The position numbers and the translations under genes were made by a program. A model generated the notes under the pieces. The model searched no databases, was not told the DNA's origin, and saw only the letters and a list, made by a program, of their open reading frames with translations. A stretch of 64,000 nucleotides of DNA from Prochlorococcus sp. AG-347-G22 (GTDB lineage Bacteria > Cyanobacteriota > Cyanobacteriia > PCC-6307 > Cyanobiaceae). Position 1 is the first letter of the stretch. Every line of letters begins with the position of its first letter. Shown in pieces: positions 40,922 through 50,064 of this stretch. The stretch covers positions 96,120 through 160,119 of the forward strand of contig QCBK01000001.1 in assembly GCA_003281635.1 (NCBI GenBank), written 5' to 3'.

Positions 40922-41962
40922 ATGGGTCAAGATTTACCACTACTACTTTCTGCCGCTTTAGGTAAAAAAGTAAACAGGCCTCCAGTATGGATGATGAGGC
41001 AAGCAGGAAGATATATGAAAATCTATAGAGATTTAAGGGAGCGTTACCCAAGCTTTAGAGAGAGGTCTGAAAACCCAGAACTATCATATGAGATTTCAAT
41101 GCAGCCTTTTCATGCTTTTAAACCAGATGGTGTGATCCTTTTTTCAGATATTCTCACACCTCTTCCGGGGATGGGCATAAATTTTGAAATAATAGAAAGT
41201 AAAGGTCCAATTATTGAGGACCCAATAAGAACTCTTAATCAGGTAGAAAATTTAAAAGAACTTAATCCAAGTGAGAGTTTAAGTTTTGTTGGGCAAGTTC
41301 TTACTTCACTAAAAAAAGATGTGAATAATGAGGCAACAGTTTTAGGTTTTGTTGGCGCACCTTGGACTCTTGCTGCATATGTAGTTGAAGGTAAAAGCAG
41401 TAAAAATTATTCTTTAATAAAATCAATGGCTTTTAATGAACCAGATTTACTTCATAAACTTCTTGATCATTTTGCAAAATCTATTGGTGAATATCTTAAA
41501 TATCAAATAAAATCTGGAGCGCAAGTAGTACAAATTTTTGATTCATGGGCAGGCCAACTAAGCCCACAAGATTACGATATTTTTGCTGGTCCATATCAAA
41601 AAAAAGTTGTTGAAATTGTAAAAGCGGAATACCCTGAAACACCGATAATTCTTTACATTTCAGGAAGTGCTGGTGTTTTAGAGAGAATGGCAAAAACTGG
41701 AGTAGATATAATCTCATTAGACTGGACAGTAGATGTTGAACAGGCTTGTAAAAGAATCCCTAGGGGGATTGGAATTCAAGGTAATGTTGACCCTGGCATT
41801 TTATTCGGAAACGAAGAATCAATAAAAGAAAGGATAGATAATACTTTCAATAAAATTAAAGACAGGAAATATATTCTTAACTTGGGTCATGGGATTCTAC
41901 CCGGGACTCCAGAAGGAAATGCTCAAACATTTTTTGAACATGGAAAAAAACTCACTTACTAG
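40922..41962 (+). CDS. hemE: Uroporphyrinogen decarboxylase
   Basis: Converts uroporphyrinogen III to coproporphyrinogen III for chlorophyll and heme. The N-terminal [13 protein letters not shown] is diagnostic, [11 protein letters not shown] carries the catalytic Asp, [10 protein letters not shown] and [12 protein letters not shown] follow, and [14 protein letters not shown] closes the enzyme. 346 residues. The 115-base gap before it contains a pair of TCATATAA repeats (near 40839 and 40852) but no promoter I can name. An SDR gene begins eight bases after its stop. Confidence 0.97.
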   Translation: MGQDLPLLLSAALGKKVNRPPVWMMRQAGRYMKIYRDLRERYPSFRERSENPELSYEISMQPFHAFKPDGVILFSDILTPLPGMGINFEIIESKGPIIEDPIRTLNQVENLKELNPSESLSFVGQVLTSLKKDVNNEATVLGFVGAPWTLAAYVVEGKSSKNYSLIKSMAFNEPDLLHKLLDHFAKSIGEYLKYQIKSGAQVVQIFDSWAGQLSPQDYDIFAGPYQKKVVEIVKAEYPETPIILYISGSAGVLERMAKTGVDIISLDWTVDVEQACKRIPRGIGIQGNVDPGILFGNEESIKERIDNTFNKIKDRKYILNLGHGILPGTPEGNAQTFFEHGKKLTY

Positions 41963-41970
41963 TCAAAGTT

Positions 41971-42954
41971 TTGGGATATAAAAACTTATTAATAACAGGC
42001 GCTAATGGATGTGTTGGTCAATATTTAGTTGATTGGTTTTTGAAAAACACAAAATTCAGGCTTTATCTCATGGTAAGAGACAAAAGTAAGTTGCCAATTT
42101 CTGTACGAGAAAATAAAAAAGTCAAGTTAATGGTATGCGATATCAGGGAATCAAATAGGTATAAAAAGGAAATTAGTCAAATTAATTACCTAATACATAC
42201 TGCTACAGCTTGGGGAGATCCAAAAAGAGCCTATGAAGTAAATATTAAAGCTTTTGAAGAATTACTAGAAATGCTTGATATTGAAAAATTAGAAAAGATT
42301 ATTTATTTTTCAACAGCTAGTATTCTTGATACCCAAACAGAATTAATGAGGGAATCATTGATTTATGGAACAGAGTATATTCAAACAAAATATGAATGTT
42401 TCCAGAGACTTAGAGAAAGCTCATTTGCAGAAAAAACATTCGCTATTTTCCCTACCTTGGTTTTTGGAGGAAATCTTGGAAAAAAAAGTAAATATCCTGT
42501 GAGTTATTTAACTAGTGGATTGAAAGAAATTGAGAAATGGCTTTGGTTAGCAAGATTTTTAAAACTAGATTCTAAATTTCACTTTATGCACGCAAATGAT
42601 ATCGCCCAGATTTGCGGGTTTCTAATTAAAAATCATAAAGAAGAGAAATACAAAGGCTTTAGAAAATTTGTGCTAGGTCAAAAGTACATTTCAATTGATG
42701 ATGCCATAATTACACTTTTAAAAAGACATAATATGAAGAGATTTTTTGCCATACCACTTACAAAAAAAATTCTAAAAATATTATTAAGAATTCTCCCCAT
42801 CCAAACTACTCCTTGGGATAGCTTCAGTATCAAAAAATATGACTTTAATCATGTCCCCGTCACTAATCCTGAGACTTTCAAACTTAAAAGTTATGCCAAG
42901 TCACTGAATGATATTTTAAGGTTATCAAAGTTACCAAGCTGTAATAACAATTAA
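41971..42954 (+). CDS. NAD(P)-dependent epimerase/dehydratase family protein (extended SDR)
   Basis: 327 residues with the Rossmann entry [14 protein letters not shown] (GxxGxxG) right at the N-terminus, an acidic-strand MVCDIRES, a THTATAWG-like stretch ([10 protein letters not shown]), Ser in STAS, and YIQTKYE supplying Tyr-x-x-x-Lys. The extended length and C-terminal half suggest a nucleotide-sugar or dihydroflavonol-type SDR; substrate unknown. The start is TTG at 41971, eight bases after hemE, so the two are probably co-transcribed. A tetrapyrrole role is not supported by the sequence. Confidence 0.8.
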   Translation: MGYKNLLITGANGCVGQYLVDWFLKNTKFRLYLMVRDKSKLPISVRENKKVKLMVCDIRESNRYKKEISQINYLIHTATAWGDPKRAYEVNIKAFEELLEMLDIEKLEKIIYFSTASILDTQTELMRESLIYGTEYIQTKYECFQRLRESSFAEKTFAIFPTLVFGGNLGKKSKYPVSYLTSGLKEIEKWLWLARFLKLDSKFHFMHANDIAQICGFLIKNHKEEKYKGFRKFVLGQKYISIDDAIITLLKRHNMKRFFAIPLTKKILKILLRILPIQTTPWDSFSIKKYDFNHVPVTNPETFKLKSYAKSLNDILRLSKLPSCNNN

Positions 42955-43013
42955 AATTCTCGCGGTTAGGTTACCAAAGCCTTGTAATATATATAAATAA
43001 GCAAATTTTAATT

Positions 43014-43364
43014 ATGTTACGTTCAATCTTTACAGGGTTATTTGCAATAGTTTTAACTCTAGGTTTAGGTATTTCATCAGTTTCAGCTAAGACTGTTGAA
43101 GTAAAACTCGGAACGGATGCTGGGATGCTTGCATTTGAACCAAGTTCAGTAACCATTAGTGCTGGTGATACAGTTAAATTCGTCAATAATAAACTTGCCC
43201 CTCACAATGCTGTTTTTGATGGGCATGAGGAATTAAGTCATGCGGACCTAGCTTTTGCTCCAGGAGAATCTTGGGAAGAAACATTTGATACTGCAGGAAC
43301 TTATGATTACTATTGCGAGCCACACAGAGGTGCTGGAATGGTAGGCAAAGTTATTGTTGAATAA
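43014..43364 (+). CDS. petE: Plastocyanin precursor
   Basis: Blue copper protein carrying electrons from cytochrome b6f to photosystem I in the thylakoid lumen. Residues 1-25 are a signal peptide ending in VSA before KTVEVKLG. The copper ligands are visible: His in APHNAVFD, Cys and His in YYCEPHRG, and Met in GAGMVGK. The 116-residue precursor gives a mature protein of about 91, short but complete. It has its own 59-base leader gap with an AT-rich tract and is probably transcribed alone and strongly. Confidence 0.97.
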   Translation: MLRSIFTGLFAIVLTLGLGISSVSAKTVEVKLGTDAGMLAFEPSSVTISAGDTVKFVNNKLAPHNAVFDGHEELSHADLAFAPGESWEETFDTAGTYDYYCEPHRGAGMVGKVIVE

Positions 43365-43432
43365 ATCTTCTAAATAGTTAAACACCTTTTTTTGACTTGA
43401 TATTTATTACGGTCATACCCAAATTTTGAATA

Positions 43433-46015
43433 ATGAAAATACTTCCAAGCGAATTTTCAAATTCTGCTTGGAATTGTTTTATTTTTGCCAAAGAAATTGC
43501 TTATAAAAATGATCAACAAAATGTAGACTCTGATAATTTATTATTAGCTCTTATAAAAGATGACAATTTTACAAAAAAGATTTTAAAAAATAATAATGTA
43601 AATCTAAAAGATCTTGAGAGGAAAATAATTTCTTCATTAAATGCTAAGGCAAGAATGAAACATAAACAAGATAATTTATATATTGGTGATACTCTTCACA
43701 AAATATTTTTGAAGGCGAATGATATTAAAAATACTTTAAATGATGTAGTGATATCAACAGAACACTTAGTTTACGGTTTCACTTATGATGATAAATATGG
43801 ATTTCAAATTTTAAATCAAAAAGGTATTCCAGAATTTCTTGAAATTATAAAGAAAATGAAGTCAGATCCGGCAGTTAAAAATGAATTTAATAGTCCTAAT
43901 GAGTCTTTGGAAAAATATGGTATTGATCTAACCCAATCTGCACGAGATGGGATTTTAGACCCTGTTATTGGTAGGGATGAAGAGATTAGAAGAACAATTC
44001 AAATATTGAGTAGAAGAACAAAAAATAATCCAGTTCTTATTGGGGAACCTGGGGTTGGAAAAACAGCCATTGTAGAAGGGTTATCCCAAAGAATTATTAA
44101 TGGCGATGTCCCTTCTGCGCTACAGGATAGGAAACTAATTTCATTAGATATGGGTTCACTTTTAGCTGGAGCAAAATATCGTGGAGAATTTGAAGAAAGA
44201 ATAAAAAATATTCTAAAGAAAGTGAAAGAATCAGACGGTAAGATTATTCTTTTTATTGATGAAATCCATACGGTAGTTGGTGCAGGCGCTAGTGGAGGTT
44301 CTTTAGATGCAAGCAACCTATTAAAACCAATGCTTGCGAGAGGAGAACTTAGATGTATTGGTGCTACAACTATTAATGAACATAAACAAAATATAGAAAA
44401 AGATCCTGCTTTAGAACGAAGATTTCAAAAGATAAAAGTTGATGCTCCTTCAATAGATGATACTGTATCAATTTTAAGAGGATTGAGAGAAAGATACGAA
44501 GTTCATCATAGTGTGAGAATTTCTGATAATGCTTTAGTGGCTGCTGCAACCCTTAGCGAAAGATATATTAACGATAGATTTCTTCCTGACAAAGCAATAG
44601 ATCTAATCGATGAAGCAGCCTCAAGATTGAATATGGTCATAACTTCTAAACCTGAAGAAATTGATGAAATTGATCGAAAAGTTCTACAGTTTGAGATGGA
44701 AAAATTATCATTAAAAAGAGAAACGGATGATTTTTCTTTAGAAAGATTAAAAAAAATAAATAATGAACTTATATCCCTTAAAGATAAACAGGCAGAATTA
44801 GGCGCTCAATGGAAAAAAGAAAAAGATGAAATTGATGAAATTAGCACCATAAAAGAAGAAATTGAATCTATTCAATTGCAAATAGATCAAGCCAAAAGGA
44901 GTTTTGACCTCAACAAAGCAGCAGAATTAGAATTTGGAACTTTAAATTCTTTGCAAAAAAAATTGAAAGAAAAAAGTGAGTCCCTTGTAAATTCTCAAAA
45001 AAATGGAGATACAAGTCTTTTAAGACAAGAGGTAACTTTTGATGATATTGCAGAAGTTGTCTCAAAGTGGACCTCTATTCCAGTACAGAACTTAAACCAG
45101 TCAGAAAAAGATAAACTTTTGAGCCTCGAGTCAATCCTTAAAGAAAAAATTATTGGTCAAGATAGTGCAATTAGGGCAGTTGCAGATTCCATTAAGAGAT
45201 CAAGGACTGGTCTAAATGATCCTAGCAAGCCATTAGCCAGTTTTCTCTTTTTAGGTCCAACTGGTGTTGGGAAAACAGAGCTAAGTAAAGTAACAGCCAA
45301 AATAATATTCGATTCAAATTCTTCAATTACAAGACTGGATATGTCTGAATATATGGAAAAGCATTCAGTAAGCAAAATCATAGGTGCGCCTCCTGGATAT
45401 TTAGGTTTCGAATCAGGCGGTCAACTAACTGAAGCTGTGCGCAAAAATCCTTATTCATTAATACTCCTAGATGAAATAGAGAAAGCTCACAAAGATATTC
45501 TAGATATTCTCTTACAAGTTCTTGATGATGGAATCATTACTGATGGTCAAGGTCGTACAATCAATTTCAAAAATTCAATCATTGTTCTCACAAGTAATTT
45601 AGGAAGTCAATCAATAAATGATTTATCAGTTAGAAAAGAAGATACAAATGAAATTAAAAAAGTTGTAGATAATGAAATTAAAAAATTTTTCAAGCCTGAG
45701 TTTTTAAATCGACTTGATGAAATAGTTATTTTTAACAATTTAGAATTAAATGACATAAAAGAAATTGCAAAAATCCAGCTTCAACATTTAGCAAAAAGAC
45801 TGAACAAAAAAAACTTAAAATTCAAAATTACGGATGAAGCAATTAACCAACTTGTCGAAAATAGTTTCGATCATACCTATGGTGCAAGGCCTTTAAAAAG
45901 AATTATTCAAAAACAAATTGAGACAAAAATTTCAAATAATATATTGAATAATCATTACCTTAATAAAGATGAGATTAATATTTATCTGATTAATGGAGAG
46001 ATAAATGTTGATTAA
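43433..46015 (+). CDS. clpB: ClpB-type Hsp100 disaggregase (second-type ClpB)
   Basis: 860-residue AAA+ protein that threads aggregated proteins with DnaK. Two ATPase modules are complete: GEPGVGKTAIVEGL with LFIDEIHTVVGAG, and GPTGVGKTELSK with LILLDEIEKAHKDI. The pore loops KYRGEF and GYLGF are present, and between them lies a Lys/Glu-rich coiled-coil middle domain (about 400-520). The N-terminal domain is divergent and lysine-rich. Pico-cyanobacteria usually carry two ClpBs; the divergent N-domain suggests this is the less essential one, but that is inference. It lies 68 bases after petE. Confidence 0.9.
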   Translation: MKILPSEFSNSAWNCFIFAKEIAYKNDQQNVDSDNLLLALIKDDNFTKKILKNNNVNLKDLERKIISSLNAKARMKHKQDNLYIGDTLHKIFLKANDIKNTLNDVVISTEHLVYGFTYDDKYGFQILNQKGIPEFLEIIKKMKSDPAVKNEFNSPNESLEKYGIDLTQSARDGILDPVIGRDEEIRRTIQILSRRTKNNPVLIGEPGVGKTAIVEGLSQRIINGDVPSALQDRKLISLDMGSLLAGAKYRGEFEERIKNILKKVKESDGKIILFIDEIHTVVGAGASGGSLDASNLLKPMLARGELRCIGATTINEHKQNIEKDPALERRFQKIKVDAPSIDDTVSILRGLRERYEVHHSVRISDNALVAAATLSERYINDRFLPDKAIDLIDEAASRLNMVITSKPEEIDEIDRKVLQFEMEKLSLKRETDDFSLERLKKINNELISLKDKQAELGAQWKKEKDEIDEISTIKEEIESIQLQIDQAKRSFDLNKAAELEFGTLNSLQKKLKEKSESLVNSQKNGDTSLLRQEVTFDDIAEVVSKWTSIPVQNLNQSEKDKLLSLESILKEKIIGQDSAIRAVADSIKRSRTGLNDPSKPLASFLFLGPTGVGKTELSKVTAKIIFDSNSSITRLDMSEYMEKHSVSKIIGAPPGYLGFESGGQLTEAVRKNPYSLILLDEIEKAHKDILDILLQVLDDGIITDGQGRTINFKNSIIVLTSNLGSQSINDLSVRKEDTNEIKKVVDNEIKKFFKPEFLNRLDEIVIFNNLELNDIKEIAKIQLQHLAKRLNKKNLKFKITDEAINQLVENSFDHTYGARPLKRIIQKQIETKISNNILNNHYLNKDEINIYLINGEINVD

Positions 46016-46058
46016 ATATCTAAGAATCCTATATGACTTAAAAATTAGCAACTTCAAT

Positions 46059-46529
46059 CTAAGATTTAAACCAATCAGGAATTTCCTCATAACTTGCTTT
46101 ATTCGATTTATTTTCTTTTGATTCTGTTTTCCAACAACATGTTCTGCCCTTATCCTTATCCTGTAAGTATTCATTAGCCCATCTCCAAATTAATTCAGAG
46201 GTGAACTCCATTCCTACATTATCCATAATTCGCAGATCTAAAGCATCTAAGTCATGTAATTTTTCCCAGTAATTCAGCAAAGGGTCATCTTTATTTATTA
46301 GAAAAGTATGGTCAAATTGCTCCTTTAGTCTATTTTCTAGGGGCTTTAGACTTGAAAAATCGACAACAAAACCATTTATGTCTAATTTTTTTGCAGTGAA
46401 CCAAAAGGTGAATGATCTTGAATATCCATGTACAAATCTGCAGTGGCCTTCATGGCGCCATTGCCTATGTGAACAGGGAAAATCCTGATAACTTTTGCTG
46501 CATGAAAATTTCAGAGAATGAATATACAT
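46059..46529 (-). CDS. 6-carboxytetrahydropterin synthase (QueD)-like protein with altered metal site
   Basis: 156 residues from ATG at 46529; the TTG one codon earlier is less likely. The fold markers are HRQWRHEGHCRFVHGYSRSF (about 21-40), GFVVDFSSLK, FDHTFLIN and a TSELIWRW helix, as in QueD/PTPS. QueD has three zinc histidines; here His21 and His34 remain but the HGH motif reads HGY, with Tyr36. The catalytic-type Cys30 and DH pair are kept, and the usual C-terminal Glu is not obvious. It might be a variant pterin enzyme or a reshaped one. It is the only minus gene here, between clpB and hisIE. Confidence 0.75.
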   Translation of the reverse strand: MYIHSLKFSCSKSYQDFPCSHRQWRHEGHCRFVHGYSRSFTFWFTAKKLDINGFVVDFSSLKPLENRLKEQFDHTFLINKDDPLLNYWEKLHDLDALDLRIMDNVGMEFTSELIWRWANEYLQDKDKGRTCCWKTESKENKSNKASYEEIPDWFKS

Positions 46530-46592
46530 CAATTAACTGTTAGGATAATTTTTAATAAAACACTTTGAGTAGGATTTAACATAACAAACATA

Positions 46593-47255
46593 ATGACTTA
46601 TTCAACTAATTTTTCGATAGAGGATCTACGCTTTGATAATAATGGATTAATACCTGCAATAGCACAAGATTGGCTTGACGGAACAATTCTTATGCTTGCT
46701 TGGATGAACAAAGAATCTTTGACAATGACACTTGAAACCAAAAACGTTCATTATTGGAGTAGATCAAGATCCGAAATTTGGAGAAAAGGAGCTACAAGTG
46801 GAAGTACCCAAATACTTAAGAAGATAAGATTCGACTGCGATAATGATGCACTAATCCTTTTGATTGAACAAAATGGTTCAGGAGCATGTCACACTGGGCA
46901 AACAAGTTGTTTTTTCAACGAAATCAAAATTAATCAAAGTGATAAAAAAGAGAAAAAAACAACTCCCTTCTCAAATATTTGCTCTGAATTATTCAATACA
47001 ATTAACGAAAGATCAATAAATCCATCAGAAAAAAGTTACACAAATCATTTATTAACAAAAGGTAGTAATACTATTTTGAAAAAAATAGGAGAGGAATCTG
47101 CAGAATTTATAATGGCTTGCAAAGATAAGGATAAAAATTCAATCTCGAATGAAGCAGCTGATTTAATTTATCATCTGCAAGTAGCCCTTATGCATAAAGG
47201 GGTTGAGTGGAGAGATGTACTTGCTGTTCTAGAATCTAGAAGAAAAATTGAATAA
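46593..47255 (+). CDS. hisIE: Histidine biosynthesis bifunctional protein (PRA-CH / PRA-PH)
   Basis: Fusion of two histidine steps. The HisI cyclohydrolase half (about 1-115) has LMLAWMNKESLT, YWSRSRSEIWRKGATSG, FDCDNDALILLIEQ and GACHTGQTSCF with its metal ligands. The HisE pyrophosphohydrolase half (about 130-220) has GEESAEFIMACK and NEAADLIYHLQVAL. 220 residues is normal. It diverges from the QueD-like gene across 63 bases, and a sigma factor follows after 158 bases. Confidence 0.95.
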   Translation: MTYSTNFSIEDLRFDNNGLIPAIAQDWLDGTILMLAWMNKESLTMTLETKNVHYWSRSRSEIWRKGATSGSTQILKKIRFDCDNDALILLIEQNGSGACHTGQTSCFFNEIKINQSDKKEKKTTPFSNICSELFNTINERSINPSEKSYTNHLLTKGSNTILKKIGEESAEFIMACKDKDKNSISNEAADLIYHLQVALMHKGVEWRDVLAVLESRRKIE

Positions 47256-47413
47256 TTAATATTTATAATTTTTGATTTTTTTTACCTAAAAATTTTGAAA
47301 AACAATGTAAATTAACTAAACAATAATTATTAATTAAATATTAATTAATTATTACATGTGTGGCTTATTACTGAATTGACTATAAGTTAAATATATTAAC
47401 AATGAGGTAAATC
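47256..47413 (+). promoter_or_regulatory. AT-rich leader/promoter gap before the sigma factor
   Basis: 158 bases without an open frame. TTAATTAA occurs twice (47330-47337 and 47341-47348) three bases apart, making a short palindromic block. Further on TTGACTATAA could supply promoter-like elements before the GTG at 47414. No specific regulator site is recognised. The palindrome is weak evidence in so AT-rich a stretch. Confidence 0.25.
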
Positions 47414-48337
47414 GTGAGTTCATTAAGCGATTTTCTTGGTGAAATAGGTCGTCATCAACTTTTGACTCCCGAAAGAGAACTCACAATGGGCAGAAAAGTC
47501 CAAGAAATGGTAGTACTTGTTAATAGATGCCAAGAGGCAGGAGGGAAAGGCCCCGCTTGTGAATACTCCGAAGCTGAGAGAAAAAAAATAAAAATTGGTG
47601 AAAAAGCTAAAAACGAGATGATAACAGCCAACCTAAGACTAGTTGTCAACCTCGCCAAGAGATACCAAGGTAAAGGATTAGAATTACTGGACTTAATTCA
47701 GGAGGGTACATTAGGTCTTACAAGGGCCGTAGAAAAATATGATCCGTCTAGAGGGCATAGATTTTCCACCTATGCTTATTGGTGGATTAGGCAAGGTCTA
47801 AATAGAGCATTGTCAACTCAAAGTAGAACGATAAGGATCCCCGTCAACATTAATGAAAAACTTACAAAACTAAGATCAGCAAAATCAAAGCTTATGCAAC
47901 TTAAGGGTATTCCACCTACTAGTGATGAGCTAGCTGAAGAAATGAAAATAACCAAAGAGGAAATTGACGAACTCCTTTCTTGTGAATTGAGAAGCATAAC
48001 TGTTAGTCTCCAAGGTACTGTTAAATCAAAATCAGATCCTTCCGAGTTAGTTGATATTCTTCCAAGTGATCAAACTCCCCCAATGGAATTAGCCGAATTA
48101 GCCGAAAGGACAGCCTCTGCTTGGACGTTATTAGATAAAGCAAATTTAACTGAGAAAGAAAGAAAGATAGTAAGCTTAAGATTTGGTTTAGACGGCTCAA
48201 ATGAATGGAGAACTTTAGCTGAAGTTGCAAGACATATGAGTTGTAGCAGGGAATATTGCCGACAAGTTGTTCAACGTGCTTTAAGAAAACTTAGAAAAGC
48301 AGGAATACAGAATGGATTAGTTGATAGTATTAGCTAA
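47414..48337 (+). CDS. RNA polymerase sigma factor, sigma-70 group 2
   Basis: 307 residues. Region 1.2-2 begins with LSDFLGEIGRHQLLT; region 2 has TANLRLVVNLAKRYQGKGLELLDLIQEG, and 2.4 has FSTYAYWWIRQGLNRAL followed by TIRIP; region 3 and region 4 close with LTEKERKIVSLRFGL and an HTH in LAEVARHMSCSREYCRQVVQRALRKLR. Region 1.1 of the primary sigma factor is absent, hence group 2, used in cyanobacteria for stress and circadian responses. The start is GTG with GAGG eight bases upstream. DUF1232 and HTH genes follow closely. Confidence 0.93.
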   Translation: MSSLSDFLGEIGRHQLLTPERELTMGRKVQEMVVLVNRCQEAGGKGPACEYSEAERKKIKIGEKAKNEMITANLRLVVNLAKRYQGKGLELLDLIQEGTLGLTRAVEKYDPSRGHRFSTYAYWWIRQGLNRALSTQSRTIRIPVNINEKLTKLRSAKSKLMQLKGIPPTSDELAEEMKITKEEIDELLSCELRSITVSLQGTVKSKSDPSELVDILPSDQTPPMELAELAERTASAWTLLDKANLTEKERKIVSLRFGLDGSNEWRTLAEVARHMSCSREYCRQVVQRALRKLRKAGIQNGLVDSIS

Positions 48338-48374
48338 AAATTCCATTAAAAATATTTAAATTTCATTTATAAGG

Positions 48375-48743
48375 ATGAAAGAGAATTACAAAACTCAAGA
48401 AAAAATCTATGATGCTGAAGTTTTAGAAAGTTCAACATTTGATGAAAATATCATTATCAAGATTCTTATTAAAGCGGGAAGAACAATTGCCAAGCCTGCC
48501 TTAGAAGTTTTAGAGATGGCGTTAGATCCTTATACTCCTGCACAAGTTAGAGTTTCATTAATGGCTGCTCTAGCATATTTGATAATGCCATTTGATCTTT
48601 TCCCTGACTTTATGCCTTTAGTTGGTTTTAGTGATGATTTTGTAGCCCTCACAGCAGTACTCAGTATATGGAGCAAATACATGACTCCTTCAATAAGAGC
48701 AAGAGCAGAGAATAAGCTTAATAAGTTATTTCCTTTTTATTGA
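48375..48743 (+). CDS. DUF1232 family membrane protein
   Basis: 122 residues. The C-terminal half has the DUF1232 signature ALAYLIMPFDLFPDFMPLVGFSDDFVALTA, one or two membrane-associated segments with an Asp/Pro-rich turn. The N-terminal 40 residues are polar. Function unknown in general. It lies 37 bases after the sigma factor and its TGA is followed directly by the ATG of the HTH gene (TGAATG), so the latter is translationally coupled. Confidence 0.82.
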   Translation: MKENYKTQEKIYDAEVLESSTFDENIIIKILIKAGRTIAKPALEVLEMALDPYTPAQVRVSLMAALAYLIMPFDLFPDFMPLVGFSDDFVALTAVLSIWSKYMTPSIRARAENKLNKLFPFY

Positions 48744-49064
48744 ATGAGTAAATTATCTATACAGGAAGAAAAAGAACTCGTTTCCTTCATTAAAGATTGG
48801 TTAAAAACGCATGGATTTACGCAAAAAGACTTAGCAAATGAATTAAATATTAAATCGAGTAGAACCTCCGAGATTATTCTCAAAATGAAAGAATTATATA
48901 AAAAAGGCGGCATGTTCAATATTGCAAAAAATCTTATAAAGATTGAGCAAAAATGGTTAAACAATATCAAGAACGATTATCTAGAAACAAAACAAACACC
49001 ACCATATAATCAATTAGATATCGACTCATTAGTAAACCAGATAAATCAAGATACTAGTAAATAA
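48744..49064 (+). CDS. Small helix-turn-helix DNA-binding protein
   Basis: 106 residues with an XRE-like helix-turn-helix, THGFTQKDLANELNIKSSRTS (about 22-42), preceded by a helix and followed by lysine-rich helices. No effector domain. The target is unknown. Its ATG abuts the stop of DUF1232, and both are downstream of the sigma factor gene, so it may belong to the same small regulatory cluster, by position only. Confidence 0.68.
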   Translation: MSKLSIQEEKELVSFIKDWLKTHGFTQKDLANELNIKSSRTSEIILKMKELYKKGGMFNIAKNLIKIEQKWLNNIKNDYLETKQTPPYNQLDIDSLVNQINQDTSK

Positions 49065-49089
49065 ATATTATTAAAATAATATATTTTTA
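49065..49089 (+). terminator. Possible weak terminator after the HTH gene
   Basis: ATATTATT (49065-49072) pairs exactly with AATAATAT (49075-49082) around a two-base loop and is followed by ATTTTTAA. The stem has no G or C, so it is weak. The rest of the 194-base gap to the YciI-like gene holds no open frame or recognised element. Confidence 0.3.
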
Positions 49090-49258
49090 ATTAAAAATGA
49101 AATAACCTCTTAAAACTAATGTTTAAATAAATATCGTTTTAGCTACTAAATATGATCAACAATTGAATTATTTAAGCAAAAAAATTATGTATTTTCATTT
49201 AAATTAATTCTTTTTCTATTAATAGTTAATAATTACAAAATTTTTTCATAAATTATAT

Positions 49259-49528
49259 TTACAATGCTTGAATCCAGGGATAAATATCATAATTAATCCA
49301 TATACCTTTTTCCCAATATATATCCTCCTCAATAAGATCTTTTAACTCGTTTACATTATCAGCAATAAAAATTCCAAACAAATATTTAGTACATTTTGTT
49401 GGTCCTAATGTAACTAGAATATCTCGATCTTTTAAGTTTTTAAGTCTATTAAGATGTTGTTCACGAAATGGTTCCCTTTTAATAATTGCATCTTCACAGT
49501 ACCGTCCAAAAACTACAAACTTTTCCAT
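49259..49528 (-). CDS. YciI-like (YCII domain) small protein
   Basis: 89 residues from ATG at 49528; a longer frame to 49573 adds an unlikely hydrophobic leader, and the family begins with the strand MEKFVVFGRYC. REQHLNRLKNL contains the conserved helix histidine, and ILVTLGPTKCTKYLFGIF the second strand. YCII folds are ferredoxin-like and of mostly unknown function. It diverges from the cyAbrB gene across about 97 bases. Confidence 0.72.
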   Translation of the reverse strand: MEKFVVFGRYCEDAIIKREPFREQHLNRLKNLKDRDILVTLGPTKCTKYLFGIFIADNVNELKDLIEEDIYWEKGIWINYDIYPWIQAL

Positions 49529-49625
49529 TTTTAAATATAAATAAGAGGATGAATAGATACTTAATAATTGCATATATTACACGCAGATTGCTATGTTATT
49601 TAATACAACTTTCTTTTAATTAATT

Positions 49626-49982
49626 ATGCTAACTGGTAGCGATCTCCTTGCAAAAGTTAAAGAACTTGGTGATGTTAGCAAATCTGACCTAGTTCGCGCC
49701 TGTGGATATGTTTCCACTAAAAAAAACGGAGGTGAACGCTTAAACTTTACTGCATTTTATGAAGCACTTTTAGAAGCAAAAGGGGTTAATCTTGGTGATT
49801 CTGGAGTTGCAGGTATTGGAAAAGGTGGAAGAAAACTTAGTTATATTGCTACAGTTCAAGGCAATGGAAATCTTCTAATTGGGAAAGCATATACAGCACT
49901 TCTTGATTTAAAAGCAGGTGATGAATTCGAAATTAAGCTGGGAAGAAAACAAATCAGATTATTACCTACAGAAGAATCTTAA
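49626..49982 (+). CDS. cyAbrB family transcriptional regulator
   Basis: 118 residues of the cyanobacterial AbrB type, in which the AbrB-like strand-rich DNA-binding part is at the C-terminus (ALLDLKAGDEFEIKLGRKQIRL). The N-terminal part has LLAKVKELGDVSKSDLVRACGYVS and a central RLNFTAFYEALLEAKG. Relatives control carbon/nitrogen balance genes, hydrogenase and others in cyanobacteria. Its targets here are not visible. TAATTAATT stands directly before its ATG. It converges with trpA across 82 bases of AT-rich sequence. Confidence 0.87.
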   Translation: MLTGSDLLAKVKELGDVSKSDLVRACGYVSTKKNGGERLNFTAFYEALLEAKGVNLGDSGVAGIGKGGRKLSYIATVQGNGNLLIGKAYTALLDLKAGDEFEIKLGRKQIRLLPTEES

Positions 49983-50064
49983 AAACAACAACAATAAATT
50001 GGTCATAACATTTTTAATTTATTTTATATAAATAATTCTTTTAATTAATATATTATCTTTGTAT

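Noticed and set aside
45932..46174. 80-codon minus-strand frame at the clpB end
   Set aside because: Overlaps both clpB and the QueD-like gene in another frame; no recognisable motif.
47322..47354. TTAATTAA-type palindromes upstream of the sigma factor
   Set aside because: So AT-rich that short palindromes are expected by chance; kept only as a note on the promoter gap.
49065..49258. Hidden small gene in the longest gap
   Set aside because: All ATG frames close within a few codons on the plus strand and no ribosome site or conserved peptide pattern is visible.
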